Assembly (NCBI GenBank): GCA_030765065.1
Contig: CM060986.1
Location: forward strand, 79,973,573-80,037,572
Length of the DNA stretch: 64,000 nt
Reading direction: 5' to 3'
Origin: Deroplatys truncata
Lineage: Eukaryota > Arthropoda > Insecta > Mantodea > Mantidae
Under the pieces are notes generated by a model. That model did no database searches and was not told where the DNA came from. It saw only the letters and a list, made by a program, of their open reading frames with translations. The position numbers and the translations under genes are program-made. This document shows positions 11,536 through 23,864 of this stretch, piece after piece; the stretch's first letter is position 1, and each line of letters starts with the position of its first letter.

Positions 11536-13215
11536 TATACGAAGGAAAACTTAAACGAATGTATTCCGGCGTTTGGGTGCCTAAGCAAAATACCAAAAGG
11601 GAATAATAGCTAATTTTAGTAACCGAAATTTCAAGGTCCCATGGGAGAATGGGTTCGTCCGTAGCATTTTCTCTAATAAGTTTGTACAACTAAGTTTGTT
11701 GAACCTTATACCGTGATATTGATAGTTCTTGAATTTCAGTGTTAATCTGCCTTTCTAAGACAAATTTTTGGAATTTGTTAAGACCTAAAGTACCATGCGA
11801 TTGTTTGCAATTGATACAACGTAATGTATCCAATAAACATTCTAATTGGGCGTCATGATGATCCTGTCCACATTTTAAACGCCGACGAACATTACATTAC
11901 TTTTCTTTATGATTAGCTAGTCCTCATTTTTATACGCAAGCTATTTCTACATCTCAAACCGTTGATAATATAACAGACATAGGTGGATAAAGCTGAACCC
12001 GAAAAGTTAGTTTCATAGCTACGGCCGGTAAATATTTGGCTTCACCAGTTCAACGACGCGATTTAAGTGTACATTAGTAATCTCTCTTTGTTGGGGTTTC
12101 CAAAAATGTTCCTAAATTTCTTCGGAAATGACCTCCAAATTCACGCCTTATCCCTATCACAAAAAGTATGATGAAGGTAAGAGGTTGTGTTATGATCCAG
12201 GTTGAAAGCTAAATCTGAAAATTCATTTTACAGCATGTGGATTACTAAAATGAACTTCAACCTGATTAAAACCCTGCGATTTAAGTCAGTTATTCTTCAT
12301 GTTGGAACAAACTATCTCTCCTTGCTTTTAAGGGATGCAATCGACTGATATTTCTGTCTTTCGCTTTCGACTGTGGAACGATCGTTTAGAAGGAGTTATG
12401 TTTCATTTACGGCCATAGGAGTCCCATTTGACAATTCTCGAAATGTCAGCAAAGTCTCCATTCCTATGCAAGTCCTCCAATACTGACGGTGGAAACCATT
12501 TATTCGACTACGTTGTAAATACTGCTGTATTATTAAAATACCTTCCCAATCTGCTACAGCCCATCCGAACGCTATTTTTGCCCACAAACTACAAGAGGTT
12601 TTCAACCACAAAAATGTAAAAAATCTTACCTTAAAATCATAGAAACAATATAAGGATATCGAAAGAAATCCAAAGAAAGACTCCATCCCTATCTCCAGCA
12701 CCAGCACCACGAAGCACATACCTACTAGACCTGCACACCCTTTCACAGAACAACTGAATGACCGGCTAGTGGACGTGTGTTCTGATCTGTTTTGCTATAG
12801 AAAAGTTGTTACCAACCGTTCGCAACGCATACCAACGTATAGATAAATTCAACACCGCTACTCTCTCGATTTTGTTTAAGTATTACTCTTGACACAACCT
12901 ACAAATCTCCAAGGCATAGTATTTTTATTCATTGTACGTCCTGTAGTACATTCATGTTTTATCTATTAAATAATTGGTGCTGGAATAAGCGGTGTTGTCA
13001 GTAGGATATGGACAATATCCTGATACACGGATCATCAAAAGAAAGTTGTATGCTGACTTACCTACGTATTTAGTTGCCTGTCTGTCTGCACACCTAATAC
13101 ATACCTACTAAAAATACAGAAACTTTTTTGTGGTAGTTTTTGAATCTGGATAAATAATTGATATTAACGTATATATTTGGCTATTTGGAACTCAAGCATG
13201 GAATTTGTATAACCT
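11536..13215. other. No gene recognised
   Basis: The minus-strand ORF 12396-12746 starts with GTG, is hydrophobic and matches no known family. Nothing else seen. Confidence 0.6.
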
Positions 13216-13216
13216 A

Positions 13217-14075
13217 CCACTTTCTCTACCACGTCGTAGTATGCAGAGAAATATTGCATTCCACCCAAAAATTCGATACCGGGATTTCACCAGAAATACA
13301 TGTTTTGAGGCCGCCTGAATCCAAAAGCATTCTTAGAAAAAGCTCTGTAGTTGTGTCTGTGTGTGTAAACAACATAATTTAAAAACAAAAATTTAAATAT
13401 ACTCCAAACTTGGTATTTAGGTTCAGTACCTTCTAACGATTTTCAAGAAAGTTGCACATTCCAAACTACCCTTTGCATGGAAGATTCTTCGAACTTTTTC
13501 ATTTTCTAAAAAATTACTGTAACGATTTTGATTAAAATACATTATATTAATGGTATTTACATGACAAATAAAATGTATATCTTGAATTGTCTGGGAGTAG
13601 CCTTTAAAGTCCTCTTCATTTGAAAGGAATTTTGTATAATCTTGTATTACTAGTAAACGTTAAGCGATAGACGAAAAGTACTGCACAAGAAATGCAGATC
13701 TTTCAAAATACACAATTTATTTCAAGTAACTTCTTTTGTGCCATAAACCATTTCCGAGATATCTATTATTAATGGTTCGAATTGTTCATTACATAGTCAT
13801 TCTTTTAAGAGTTCCACATTCAGTTGTTTCCCGCGATTGCATGGAAGGAGTATGGAATTTTAAGACCAGCGCATAGCTTCCAGTTCTTAAATATTTGACT
13901 ATCGCTGTTCTCCTTGTATCTGTAACGAAATATGCAATGTAACTATTTCTGCAAATGTTTATTTGAATAAAAATGAAGTAGGTAGAAAAATAGAACAGTT
14001 TGTATACCCAGTTATAAGCCATAGAGGGTAGAAAAGTCATGTGAAAGTAACACATCAGACTTTTACCTATTTGTT
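13217..14075 (-). repeat. Family X repeat, near full length
   Basis: Starts at its inner end (actttctctaccacg, then gcattccacccaaaaattcg) and ends at its outer end (aaagtcatgtgaaagtaaca). Carries the reverse of all landmarks, including tttccgagatatctatta. ORF 13789-14136 lies inside it. Confidence 0.87.
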
Positions 14076-14114
14076 TGTGTATGTGTGTGTGTGAACACCA
14101 TACTTTAATCGAGA

Positions 14115-14640
14115 CCGAATGGGATGGCTCAGGCAATAGCGTCTGTGGCTCACATTCGGGAGGGTCCCAGGTTCGATTCCCGGTGGTCGCCCATTCTGAT
14201 TATAGGGTTTTTCGTGGTTTTCCTCTGTTCGCCTAGGCGAATGGTGAAGTGGTGTATTCTACCACGATTTCTTCTCTCCCTCATTTTCATTTAATCTTTC
14301 AGGCAGTGTCTCGGTTTCCGTGGTGCGTCTAGTGATGGCAGATGGCATGGTTGCTGCGTTTTGGAAAGGTTTCTCTTCAACAACGACCGGGCACGTTGGC
14401 CTGCCTGCAGGGGGCCCTTCGTCGTCCTCTCACGGTACTCCGCGTCTACTGGCGAGAGCAGGTGTTTCGTAATGCAAATGGTAGGAACTTCCGTGCGTCT
14501 CTGGGATCCTGTCTGCCTACGGACCTGCGACCACCTGCGGCTCCTTCACTTCATCCCTGCCTCTCGGGGGCTGTAAGCACAATGGATCTAATTGGTCGCA
14601 GTGGCGACGTGTCTCCCTCCAATAATTACTCTCTACATCC
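14115..14640 (+). mobile_element. SINE-B, full-length
   Basis: tRNA-derived head (ggatggctcaggcaatagcg, tctgtggctcacattcggg; B box caggttcgattcccgg), then gggtttttcgtggttttcct, a CT-rich stretch and a long body. Target duplication ttaatcgaga at 14105-14114 and 14645-14654, extendable to 14 bp with one mismatch. The ORFs at 14342-14755 are inside it. Confidence 0.88.
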
Positions 14641-15000
14641 TACGTTAATCGAGATAATCCTTTGTATAAAAATATTCATTATACACTTCGTTGAAGATAC
14701 AAGGTGGATAGACGAAACCGAATTGATATTTAGATGTTTAAAATTGGGCCACTAGATGCTCATACATACATACTCCTCCTATGACATCACGAGAAATAAC
14801 TGAATTGCGACATAACTTTAAAACATGACAAAATATTGAAAAAGTTCAAACTAATAATAACGAATTTCTCGGAAATGGGTAATGCCAGAAAACAGTTATT
14901 TGAAATACGCTGCGTGTTTTAAAGAGATCTACATTTTGACTATTTTTCTGTTTATGGGTTACCAATTATATAGAATTCCTTCCCAATGGTCCCATGGATT
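14641..15000 (+). repeat. Family X fragment
   Basis: Begins at ttaatcgagataatcc and carries tttctcggaaatgg, ttatttgaaatacg and agagatctacattttg. It ends near aattccttcccaatgg. Confidence 0.75.
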
Positions 15001-15025
15001 TACAAACCACCCTATTGCACAACGT

Positions 15026-15272
15026 AACTTTATACATACCAGGTTGTAAGACACAAAGCCTGCTTTTCCTTTCAACCCATGCCCTTTATCTATGAATCTC
15101 CGAAACGGCATTATGTCACACAGATGTGATACGTTACACGTAACCGTGTTGGCGATTGAAATAGAGGAGAATGTATGTATGTTGTACTTTATACATACAG
15201 GTCGTCTACTTTTTCTGCCTATCCATGCCCGTTATCTATGAATCCCCGTAACATTAGGTATGTCATACCACT
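15026..15272. repeat. Two copies of a ~95-bp sequence
   Basis: 15026-15122 and 15182-15272 share tactttatacatac-agg, then cctt/cctatc-catgcccttatctatgaatc, then ccg-aac and atgtca-ac. Diverged direct repeat with about 155-bp spacing. Confidence 0.65.
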
Positions 15273-15782
15273 GAGCGAGATGACTCCGCGGAATATTTTA
15301 GGCTTGCATTCGGGAGGTCCCTGGTTCCATTCACGTCGACCGTCTACTATAAAGTTGGGTTTTTCGTGGTTTTTCCTGGTCGGAAGGCGAAATCTGGGAT
15401 GTTTTCTCATCTACCACGGTTTTCTTTCCATCATTTCCCTTTCATTCTGTTTCCTTTTCGTGTTTCAGGGTGCTTCTAGGCTTCGTAGCGTATGGCGGTG
15501 CCGGACTGATGGCGCGGATGCTTGCTCAAGGTAAGCGTAGGTATTCCCCGTGGACACTAGAGAGCTGCTTGATTAAACGGGTCGTTAATCGCCCTCTCTA
15601 GCTAGATTCGGAAGTGGGTCTTCAGGCAAGCACTGTTATGTACTTCCACTCATCTCTGTGACCTATCTGCCTCCTGTGATTCCTTCACTTCATCCCTTCC
15701 TCCTGGGAGGGGTTGGTAGCCGCAATAGATCTCACGTTAGTCGCAGTGCGGGAAGTGTCTTCCTCTTGTATACCCTATAATA
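15273..15782 (+). mobile_element. SINE-B, full-length
   Basis: Head gaatattttaggcttgcatt with a decayed B box, gtttttcgtggtttttcctg, then the long body as in the 14115 copy (ending near gtcgcagtgcgggaagtgtc). Perfect 10-bp target duplication tcataccact at 15263-15272 and 15783-15792. Confidence 0.87.
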
Positions 15783-15792
15783 TCATACCACT

Positions 15793-16112
15793 TGATATGT
15801 CACGCGTTTTGAGTTGGCTGACTAGTCTAGAGAAAAGATACAGAACGTTAAAACAAAGTCGTTAAAAATTGCCATTTCTATTAGGCAGTAAGAAACAAAC
15901 CTTCATAACGCAAATATATAGGCTCTCTCGTACGATATTATGTTAATATTTTGCTTACATCTGTCAGTTTCATGATGAAGCTAAATTCCAAAACTTGTAA
16001 AAGCTAATAGCACTGTAAGGTAGTCACTGCATAGGGAGATTACCGCCATCCTTTGCGCTGCCAAATGTCGCCATTTTCCCTCCATAGTGGATAGCGAATA
16101 TGTGCATTCTAA
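15793..16112. other. No gene recognised
   Basis: Short spacer, nothing seen. Confidence 0.6.
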
Positions 16113-16334
16113 TGTGAATTGGCTTGTGATTTCTATGAAATGCATGGCTGTAGTGCAATGAATGATTCCAATCGTTCGGAAAAGGGCTACAGACGCTATC
16201 ATTTGCCTGAAGGAAAAAGATATGAAGACCGGATAAAGCTGTGGATTAGAAATATTGGCAGAACAAATCTTCCACCAAACACACACATATGCTACGTAAG
16301 ACCATTTTACATTAATTCTGTATACCTCGTTTAA
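16113..16334 (+). pseudogene. THAP-like C2CH zinc-finger relic
   Basis: Reading through 16119-16334 gives MHGCSAMNDSNRSEKG, YRRYHLPEGKRYEDR, IKLWIRNIGRTNL and PPNTHICYVRPFY. The order Cys...basic...(F/Y)H-x-(L/F)P...W-x3-(I/L)-R...P...(R/H)IC-x2-(H)F is that of a THAP DNA-binding domain, which is common in insect genes and domesticated transposases. The final C-x2-H is C-x2-R here, so one zinc ligand is lost. No ATG opens the frame and no further domain is visible. It could be a decayed exon or a transposon remnant. Confidence 0.45.
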
Positions 16335-17487
16335 ATATATCATGCCTTTAAACGCTCTTTTTGGGCAATGCAACAGCGTGTACTTGCTAAGTAAACCAGT
16401 ATGTTATGTAACAACCTGTATTATGTGCACAATACCCTACTTGTATTGCTGCACTTTAGGTTAGGTAGGCTTAAAGTTATATTATATTTTTGATAATATT
16501 TGAAGCTTAAGGATAGATACTGCTTTTATTGCAAATATTATTGATAATTAATGTGAATTGCAAATACATAATTGTCACCAATTTCTTTTAAACATATCTA
16601 AACGAATTTTACATGTAGAGGAAATATTTTAAACCATTTGTATTGGAGTATGTTTAACCATGAATGATGTGTGTGTTTTATATTTTAAGTGCATTTCATT
16701 TACGATCAATTCGAACTTAGACTAAAATTATTAGATTTTTGACTCCGGAATGGTTGATTGTCACTGTGTTACGTATATAACCGAAATCATTAATTCAAAT
16801 TAAATATTCAAAAGGTCGAATTTGATTCATTGGAAGTCAATGGACGTTGATGAGTGAACGGATTCCCACACCCGATCTTCTGTTTGTGAGACGCCTAAAT
16901 CAATCGGTTTGCGGAAACTTGAGAATCCTCGCATTTGAAATTTGCGCTCCTTCCATGCACGATTAAGATTACATTTTCCGATCATTACCTCCAAGTCTAT
17001 AGCTTCACGCTGCTATTTCTAACAATAAAGAAATTAACTCAATACCCAGTCTATGTAAAAACTGTAAATAAACAAAGTATCTCTTATTTTCCCGCATTAC
17101 TCCACAAGGCCTCGTTTATTCACTCCGCTGGTTTGAGGGAAAATGGCGAAAAGAGATTAGATGGCGGTACTCTTAAAATACAGTGACTCTGCTGTGAGGT
17201 TGCACACAGCAGCATCTAGCGGACTCTTTCTGAGTTACTTACTTGATGTGGTTGAAATTTACGCCACTAGATGCCTGCACATACCGTGTTTATCGAAGGA
17301 CTTGACACGGTTCTAGGTCCATTCGGCTGTAGATGAGGTTTAAATATATTTTATATTTAAATTTAGGGTCTCCTAAGAGAGTTTGATGAACAATGTTGAT
17401 ACTTTTAGTTTTGCAAAAATTAGTAGAAAATTAAGGATAGGTAGTTTATAGAGATAGCTTCCATGTAACTTTTATTGCTATTCTCCA
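16335..17487. other. No gene recognised
   Basis: AT-rich with a slightly more balanced patch at 17150-17330; no motif. Confidence 0.6.
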
Positions 17488-17488
17488 A

Positions 17489-17785
17489 AACTGTTTTACT
17501 AGATAATTGCTTAAGTAATTATGTATTATATAGTATAAGAAAGTAATAAATGAGACAAACCCATAAATAATGGACAAAGTTCACTATTTAGATTGCTTAC
17601 ATGCACACAAGTCTTGTAATTCATATTTCAAACTCTTAAAAAAACAAAATAAAACAAAAATATAAGACAAAAGAAAGTTCAGAGTACTGGTGCTCGACAC
17701 TATTTAAAAAACCTTCAATTCTTCTTTGCTTCTTTGATTTTGTCACAAAGTCATACGCCAGTCAATTATGCGCACTAATCAAAGC
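17489..17785 (+). repeat. Direct duplication, copy 1 (~290 bp)
   Basis: Nearly identical to 21887-22166: both run from ctgttttactagataattg to cagtcaattatgcgcactaa. Copy 1 has about 11 extra bases beside an aacaaaa run (near 17660). Confidence 0.9.
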
Positions 17786-18240
17786 ACTGAAAGATCTTTA
17801 ATAGCAATAGGTACATATTAAAAATGCCTTGATTAAAAACTCCTTTTTTTCATGAATGTCTCGCTTTTCTGCAGATATTTACTTTATTTTTTGTGAAAGC
17901 TTAGCAAGGATTCATTAAGAGTACCTCAAATGAATGTAGGTATAAACTCTTTTAAATGTGTAGTATTTATATTAGTTTATTTCAGTGATTGAGCAGACAG
18001 ATATACAATTATATTTCTTCTTCAACGGATTACCCTCATTGTAGGTCTTACACCCCAAGGACTTTTAAGCCAATGCCTTGGGTCAGTAGCCTGTCGAGGA
18101 GCAAGCAAACTCTGGATCATAGCATATCCAATGCCTGGTATGGCGGTGAAGAAGAAGGAAATGTAATGTATTGATGAAAGGGATGAAAGGAAAATTCCCA
18201 GAGCAAATTATTCAACTCAGTATTCACCTAGTGACCAAGC
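17786..18240. other. No gene recognised
   Basis: AT-rich; nothing seen. Confidence 0.6.
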
Positions 18241-18250
18241 AAAACCGCGA

Positions 18251-18475
18251 AAAAAATCTCTCTCACTTTCTCAATGTCTCTTGCCACCTCTCTCTCCTTC
18301 TGACCATTTTTCTCTCCTCCTATTTTCTTCCTTTCTTTTCTCTCTTTCACTTTCACTTTTTCTCCCGTCACTCTCCCTCTTTCTGTTCCATCTTCAATTT
18401 TTTCACTCACCCCTCTTGGTATCTTCCAATCTCCCTCTCCCTCTCCCTCTCTCTCTCTCTCTCTCACACCCCTTT
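18251..18475. repeat. Polypyrimidine tract ending in (CT)n
   Basis: About 220 bases almost purely C and T on the plus strand, with a (CT)n core near 18446-18466. The ORFs across it (18171-18577, 18228-18539) are low-complexity artefacts. Confidence 0.9.
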
Positions 18476-18719
18476 TTGTGGAATTATATTTTTTATTTGG
18501 ATTGTATAATAAATAAATATGAATTGTATTTAATTTCATTTTTAGTTATTCTAGCAAGAATAAAATATAAGTCATAATTTACAAGTCATATGAGGTTTTG
18601 AAAACTAGCAATAAAATTGCTTTTTCTGACTTGCTAATAAAAATTAAAGTTCTCTGCTCTCTCTTCCTATATTTGTGCATTATAATGGCTGATTTCTGCA
18701 TGGTGTTGTAGCCTATTTA

Positions 18720-20505
18720 GCGTTACCCAGGGGACACCATGAGGAGGCAGGCTACTTTATCCCCAAAGTTTATAAAACAAAATGGAATAAACGTTGCAAT
18801 GTATGCAGATAATGCAGTTCTATGGATGGTTGAAAAAAATGACAAGAATGTATATACCAGATTAGAAGAAAAAATAAAAAATATGTTAGTCAAATTAACT
18901 AATTGTGCGGAACTAAAGAATATGTCCATTAATATAGCAAAAACTAAATATCATGAAACATTTTGATGAGGGAAAAAAACTTAAAACTTGAAATTAATGG
19001 GAAACAAATAGAATATGCTGAAGAAATTGAATATCTAGGAATTGCATTAGATATAAAATTAAAAAGAAAGACCATATGCAAAATGTCACGCAAAAGGTTA
19101 CTAAAAGAAGTAACATATTGAAGAGATTAGCCAGGTCTAAATGGGGCAGTTCAATAGCAGTTTTAAATAAAACATATAACAGTTGCATAAAACCAGTATT
19201 AAAACATGGATGTAAATTACTATTAACTACAACTGACGATAAAATTAATATGATTGAGAAATGTCAAAATAAGTGTTTAAGATTAATAACAGGAGTAGTG
19301 AAAACAACACCAGTTAGTGCACTTCTTGCTGGAACAAATAATAACCCAATGAAAGCCAACATTGAAATACAAGCTGCACAATTATATGTAAAATTAAAAA
19401 CAAACCCAAGCAAACATAAATGGTTACAACAACTACCTAGAGAACACAAGCTAAAATCACAGATTACAAACAAATCCTTTTTAGAGAAGAATTATAATTA
19501 CCTAAATTTATCAGAAAAATACACTCCTCATCCTTCTAGAACTAATCCAATGGATTTTATCAAGATAGTAACAAATAAAGAGCTGATAGAACAACTAAAT
19601 AAACAAGAAGACTCACCAGAAGTATGCAGAATTGGTACACTTGAACATCTACATAATCAATTCCTGGAAGCAGAGTGGTTTAGAATTTAAACAGATGGTT
19701 CTGCAGATAAATTGAGAAATAATGTGGAAGCAGGTATATACAGTAAATACTTTTCACATTATTTTACATTGCCTGTACAATCCACAAATTTTGATGGTGA
19801 AGTTGTTGCAATACAATGGGCAGTAGAACAGATATACTACAGGATTGATATAAAAGAAAATAAAGTAGTTGTTCTCACAGACTCAGTTTATGCTATTCAA
19901 GCAATAGCACGATATGATAGTCCAGATGAATCTCATAATATTAAGGATATGAGATCTTATTATAGATTATTCCAAACAACATTTCAACAGATAATATTAC
20001 AGTGGATACCAGCACACGTGGGAGTGAATGGTAATGACACAGCAGACTTTCTGACCAAAAAGGGTGCAGTGTTATATTCAAAACCTATAAAGTCTTGTGG
20101 ACTATATATGAAACTAAAAAATCTCAAAATTAATATAGAACAAAAATACCAATATAATATTCAAAAGAAATTACTAGCAAAAGTTATCCAACATAAAAGA
20201 AATAGTACAAAAAATAAAAATTGTCCCAAGGAAAGAAGCTGTTGCTCACTTCAGATTAGCCACTAGACATGACTGTCTGGCAGAACATCTACATAGGTTT
20301 GGTTTTATGAATGACAAAGCATGTAAAATTCAGAATGCTGACAAGATTTTAAATGGAGAACACCTATTATAATTCCCAGAATTGAGGAAAGCTGTACCAG
20401 ATGGAAAGATACACGATTTACATTGGCTAGCAAGGGAAAAATTGATGGATCAAAATCCTGCACATTATATCAACAACAACTTAAAAATTAAAGTGTAAAA
20501 AACAT
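18720..20505 (+). mobile_element. Non-LTR retrotransposon fragment (RT end, RNase H, C-terminus)
   Basis: 5'-truncated, decayed element. 18739-18966 includes the reverse-transcriptase active-site block as VAMYADNAVLW (YADD changed to YADN). IEYLGIALDIKLKRK follows near 19005-19070 in a shifted frame, then RT thumb (SKWGSSIAVLNKTYNSCI) in 19076-19690. 19688-20266 is an RNase H domain: TDGSADKLRNN, FDGEVVAIQWAVEQI, VVVLTDSVYAIQAI, ILQWIPAHVGVNGNDTADF, with the Asp, Glu, Asp and Asp residues visible. A C-terminal HFRLATRHDCLAEHLHRFG block runs on to about 20498. At least three frame breaks make it inactive. RNase H at this place fits the I/LOA/R1 group; the exact clade is not decided. Confidence 0.92.
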
Positions 20506-21885
20506 TTAAAAGTACACAAACTTGTGCCCCCTACCTTATACATGCATTGCAATGGAAACTATACATTTTCTCATGATGCGTGCATAATAGTAAAACAATA
20601 AAAGAATAAATCTTAAATACTCATCCAATCACAATGTTGCATATAATAAAGTTTATTTTAAACATACACTTATACAATTTTCTTATTTATTATTACTTTA
20701 AGAAACATTATAAGCAACAAGATATTTAAATGCCATAACCTATTAGAAACCCGATTCCCTTTGGGGTTAGTAATCAAAATGCAAGTACATAGTTTATTTT
20801 AGAAACAGGACCTGAGATATGTTCTAATTCAAGTTGCATAATATAATTTTAGGCGGGTGCCAGGGTAGCGCAGTGGTTTGTTTCTGGCTCTCGTACTGGC
20901 CCTATCAACACCCTCACCTCTAACTTGCTCATGTGAAGTATCCACAAGGCCCCACTGCAGGTAGCAATATGTCCATCAGTGCTTGCCAGTGTGCAGGGCA
21001 CTCTCTCTAACATAAATGTCAAGAATGCCTTTGAGGCATGACCAGATATTTCTGGATGTTCTCCTTCCTCCTTTCCCATGAACAATTTGGAACGCTCTGA
21101 ATTTATATATAAGAGAGTGAGCGATGAGTGAGTCAATGAGTAAATTAGTCAGTGAGCGCTTGTTGTTGATGTGACTAAAGTGTTGTTCTCTGAGTTGTGA
21201 CATAGTGAGTGCTGCGATCAGTGAAGTCCAGTGCTCAATCTTCCAGTGAGTGAAGAAAGAAGAGGCTGCTTCACATGTGATTCATTCCATTGCTATGTGC
21301 AAAACAAGGTGAAGTGACATGAAGACTGAACTAAGTTATAATGGTAAAGTGAAGTGACTGAAACTTACCTAATTCATAATAGTATTTATACATCAATTTT
21401 TGATTACAAATATTATTATAATTTTAAGATTCTTTCAATATCTGCTTGTGTACCTATGTAGGATTTGGAAAGAAAAGTCAAATTTCACAGTTTAGAGTCA
21501 TGGTCAGAATTTGAAGCACACAGCATAAATTTCACCTCCTTTCCAATCTTTGTTCTAGAGATGGCATGAGCCAAAGTTTGCAGATGTTGATTTCAAATAA
21601 TGTAACAAATCTCTTATAAGGTATCTTGCATTTTTTGTGAATAGTCCACAGCATCAGTCATCCTTGAAATTTTCTATTGTGTGTGCACCATTTCTATTTT
21701 CTATTGGGCACCATCTGGAAAATACAAATTTTCAAGAATATTTTATTACTTTCTCTCACATGAGCTCTTAACTACCAAGATTTTTATGTGAAGTATAATA
21801 ACCTCTGTTATACATTTTCATAAGAAAACAGTTAAAATAATGTATAAATGAGAAAACCTAAAAGTGAAATTTCTTATGGAACTGA
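20506..21885. other. No gene recognised
   Basis: A possible decayed tRNA-like head (gggtagcgcagtggtttg) at 20864-20881; the rest shows no motif. ORFs at 20849-21203 match nothing known. Confidence 0.55.
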
Positions 21886-21886
21886 A

Positions 21887-22166
21887 ACTGTTTTACTAGA
21901 TAATTGCTTAAGTAATTATGTATTATTTACTATAAGAAACTAATAAATGAGCCAAACTCATAAATAATGGACAAAATTTACTATCTAGATTGCTTACATG
22001 CACACAAGTATTGTAATTCATATTTCAAACTCTTAAAAAAACAAAATAAAACAAAAGAAAGTTCAGAGTACTAGTGCTCGACACTATTTAAAAAACTTTC
22101 AATTCTTCTTTGCTTCTTTGATTTTGTCACACAGGCATACACCAGTCAATTATGCGCACTAATCAC
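21887..22166 (+). repeat. Direct duplication, copy 2 (~280 bp)
   Basis: Second copy of 17489-17785, same orientation, about 4.4 kb away, with roughly a dozen substitutions and one ~11-bp deletion. Confidence 0.9.
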
Positions 22167-23545
22167 TGAAATTCTATCAGCTTTGCGATGATAGAAATCA
22201 TTTTATAATTTCTGGAGCTTGAATTGCTCCATGCATATTCTAAGTGGCAAATGTGTTGTGACATGAGAGTATTACCACTGCAGGCCATATTATTTCACTA
22301 CAAATTAGATTTCTGTTATGTTGTAAACTAGAAGACATTGCACTCATTTGGAAACCATTAAATTTAGCCCTGGAACAAAAACATGTCCCCAATATCTTAG
22401 CATAGTTATAATAAGAGCATCTAAAGTACAGATTTTGTTGCTGTCACCTTTGGCGATACTGTCTAAGACAAACAGGGTAAATGTAGCACTGCCAGTAATA
22501 TGATTAGGAATTAGCTTGTTCCCAACAACCTAGAAAGATGCTAATATTTTAACAAAGCTACTTTTGCTATTCATTTTTACATTGTCTTAGCAAGGGAGGG
22601 GGGGTTCCAACCCTCAAAACTCCCTAGCTTGCCTCTGCATCAGAATCAGAGACAAAAGTATTGCACCTCTAGTCATGAAGCTGATTGTACACGGACACAC
22701 AGGTAAACATAACCCCAATGCTCCTCCTCACTCCACCCTACTCGATGTGCAGTAAACTTCACTTCACTTTTAAATTGTCCTGGAACCTGAGCCTGGTTAA
22801 ATGGGAAGGATAAATTAGAGTTTGAAATAACATGTAATGTATTAACAAATATAAATATACCAGTAAAAATATAAATTCTTGGGACAAATATACTGTGCAA
22901 TTAAAATTTCAATTTAACTATACTGAATGTTAACTGATAGCAATTTTACTTTGTAACAAGTATTTATGATACATACTTGCTACCCTAAAAGCAATCAAAT
23001 TGGTGCATATTAATTAAATGAACACATTACCTACACACATATATGAAGCTCTTTTACATAAATTGAATACACAAGAATTATTTGGGTCAGATTTCACCCT
23101 TATTATATGATGTTATAACTAGACATGTATGATCAATATAGGCTCTTCGCATCTACATGTCACAGAAATTGACCTCGCTGCACCCATGGAGAAAAGAACC
23201 AGCTTAAAGTTTATGGTTGATTGACATGAGCCAGGGAACAAAGAGAGGATGATAGAGGAAATAGCTTCTGCATATGTGAGCTTTGTTGCCAACTTGACTG
23301 GGCTAAACTTTGTAATGTATTAATGAACCATTTATTTAATTTTCAGGCAATTCAAAGTATCTAACTATACTATGATTAAATACCTTTTAATTTAGTAATT
23401 ACACTAAATATTTTAATACCCAACTTTGTTGCACAATCCTGCTCCGCAAAATGTAATCAGATCAACACCTTGTGAATAATGTAACATGAATAGAAGAATA
23501 ACTTTTTAAATGTATACTATACTATATGAAGGATGCATGTGAATA
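22167..23545. other. No gene recognised
   Basis: AT-rich; nothing supportable. Confidence 0.6.
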
Positions 23546-23558
23546 TAGTGGGTAGAGT

Positions 23559-23850
23559 CGTCCTCTGTGGTGTAGTGATTACCATGCTCGCCTCTAGTTC
23601 CTGGGGTCGCGGGCTTAAACCCAGTGGGGAGCAATGGATTTTTTCAGATGTAAAAATTCTTAGCATGGCTTCCTTCAGAAGGGAAGTAAAGCCGGTGGTC
23701 CCATGTTGTAGATTTATGGCACATAAAAGAACCTCAAGCCTAATAAAGAGGCCTGGGAACAAACTTTTTATGCCCAATACAGAATGGAATGCTAAGAACC
23801 ATAGTAGTTAAAAGAGCATCCATAAATAAAACTCAGTTTAATTTAATTTT
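23559..23850 (+). mobile_element. SINE-A, full-length
   Basis: Short tRNA-derived SINE. A box region tggtgtagtgattaccatg, B box region gcgggcttaaaccc, then the shared body (cttagcatggcttccttc, aaagccggtggtcccatg, tggcacataaaagaacctc, gcctaataaagaggcc) and the tail cataaataaaactcagttt. Imperfect target duplication tagtgg-ag-ag at 23546-23557 and 23853-23864. Confidence 0.9.
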
Positions 23851-23864
23851 TTTAGTGGACAGAG

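Noticed and set aside
12396..12746. Hydrophobic minus-strand ORF followed by a gtaaga-like donor
   Set aside because: It begins at GTG, not ATG, matches no family I know and has no partner exon; a chance ORF is more likely.
14342..14755. 137-residue ORF as a gene
   Set aside because: It lies within a SINE-B with clear target duplications and matches no protein family.
18171..18577. Serine/leucine-rich and Arg/Glu-rich ORFs
   Set aside because: They are translations of a polypyrimidine tract.
20849..21203. Minus-strand ORFs near a tRNA-like block
   Set aside because: No domain motif; the block is too degraded to call a SINE.
17489..22166. Direct duplication as the LTRs of one retrotransposon
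   Set aside because: No primer-binding site after copy 1, no flanking duplication, and the enclosed coding sequence is a non-LTR element.
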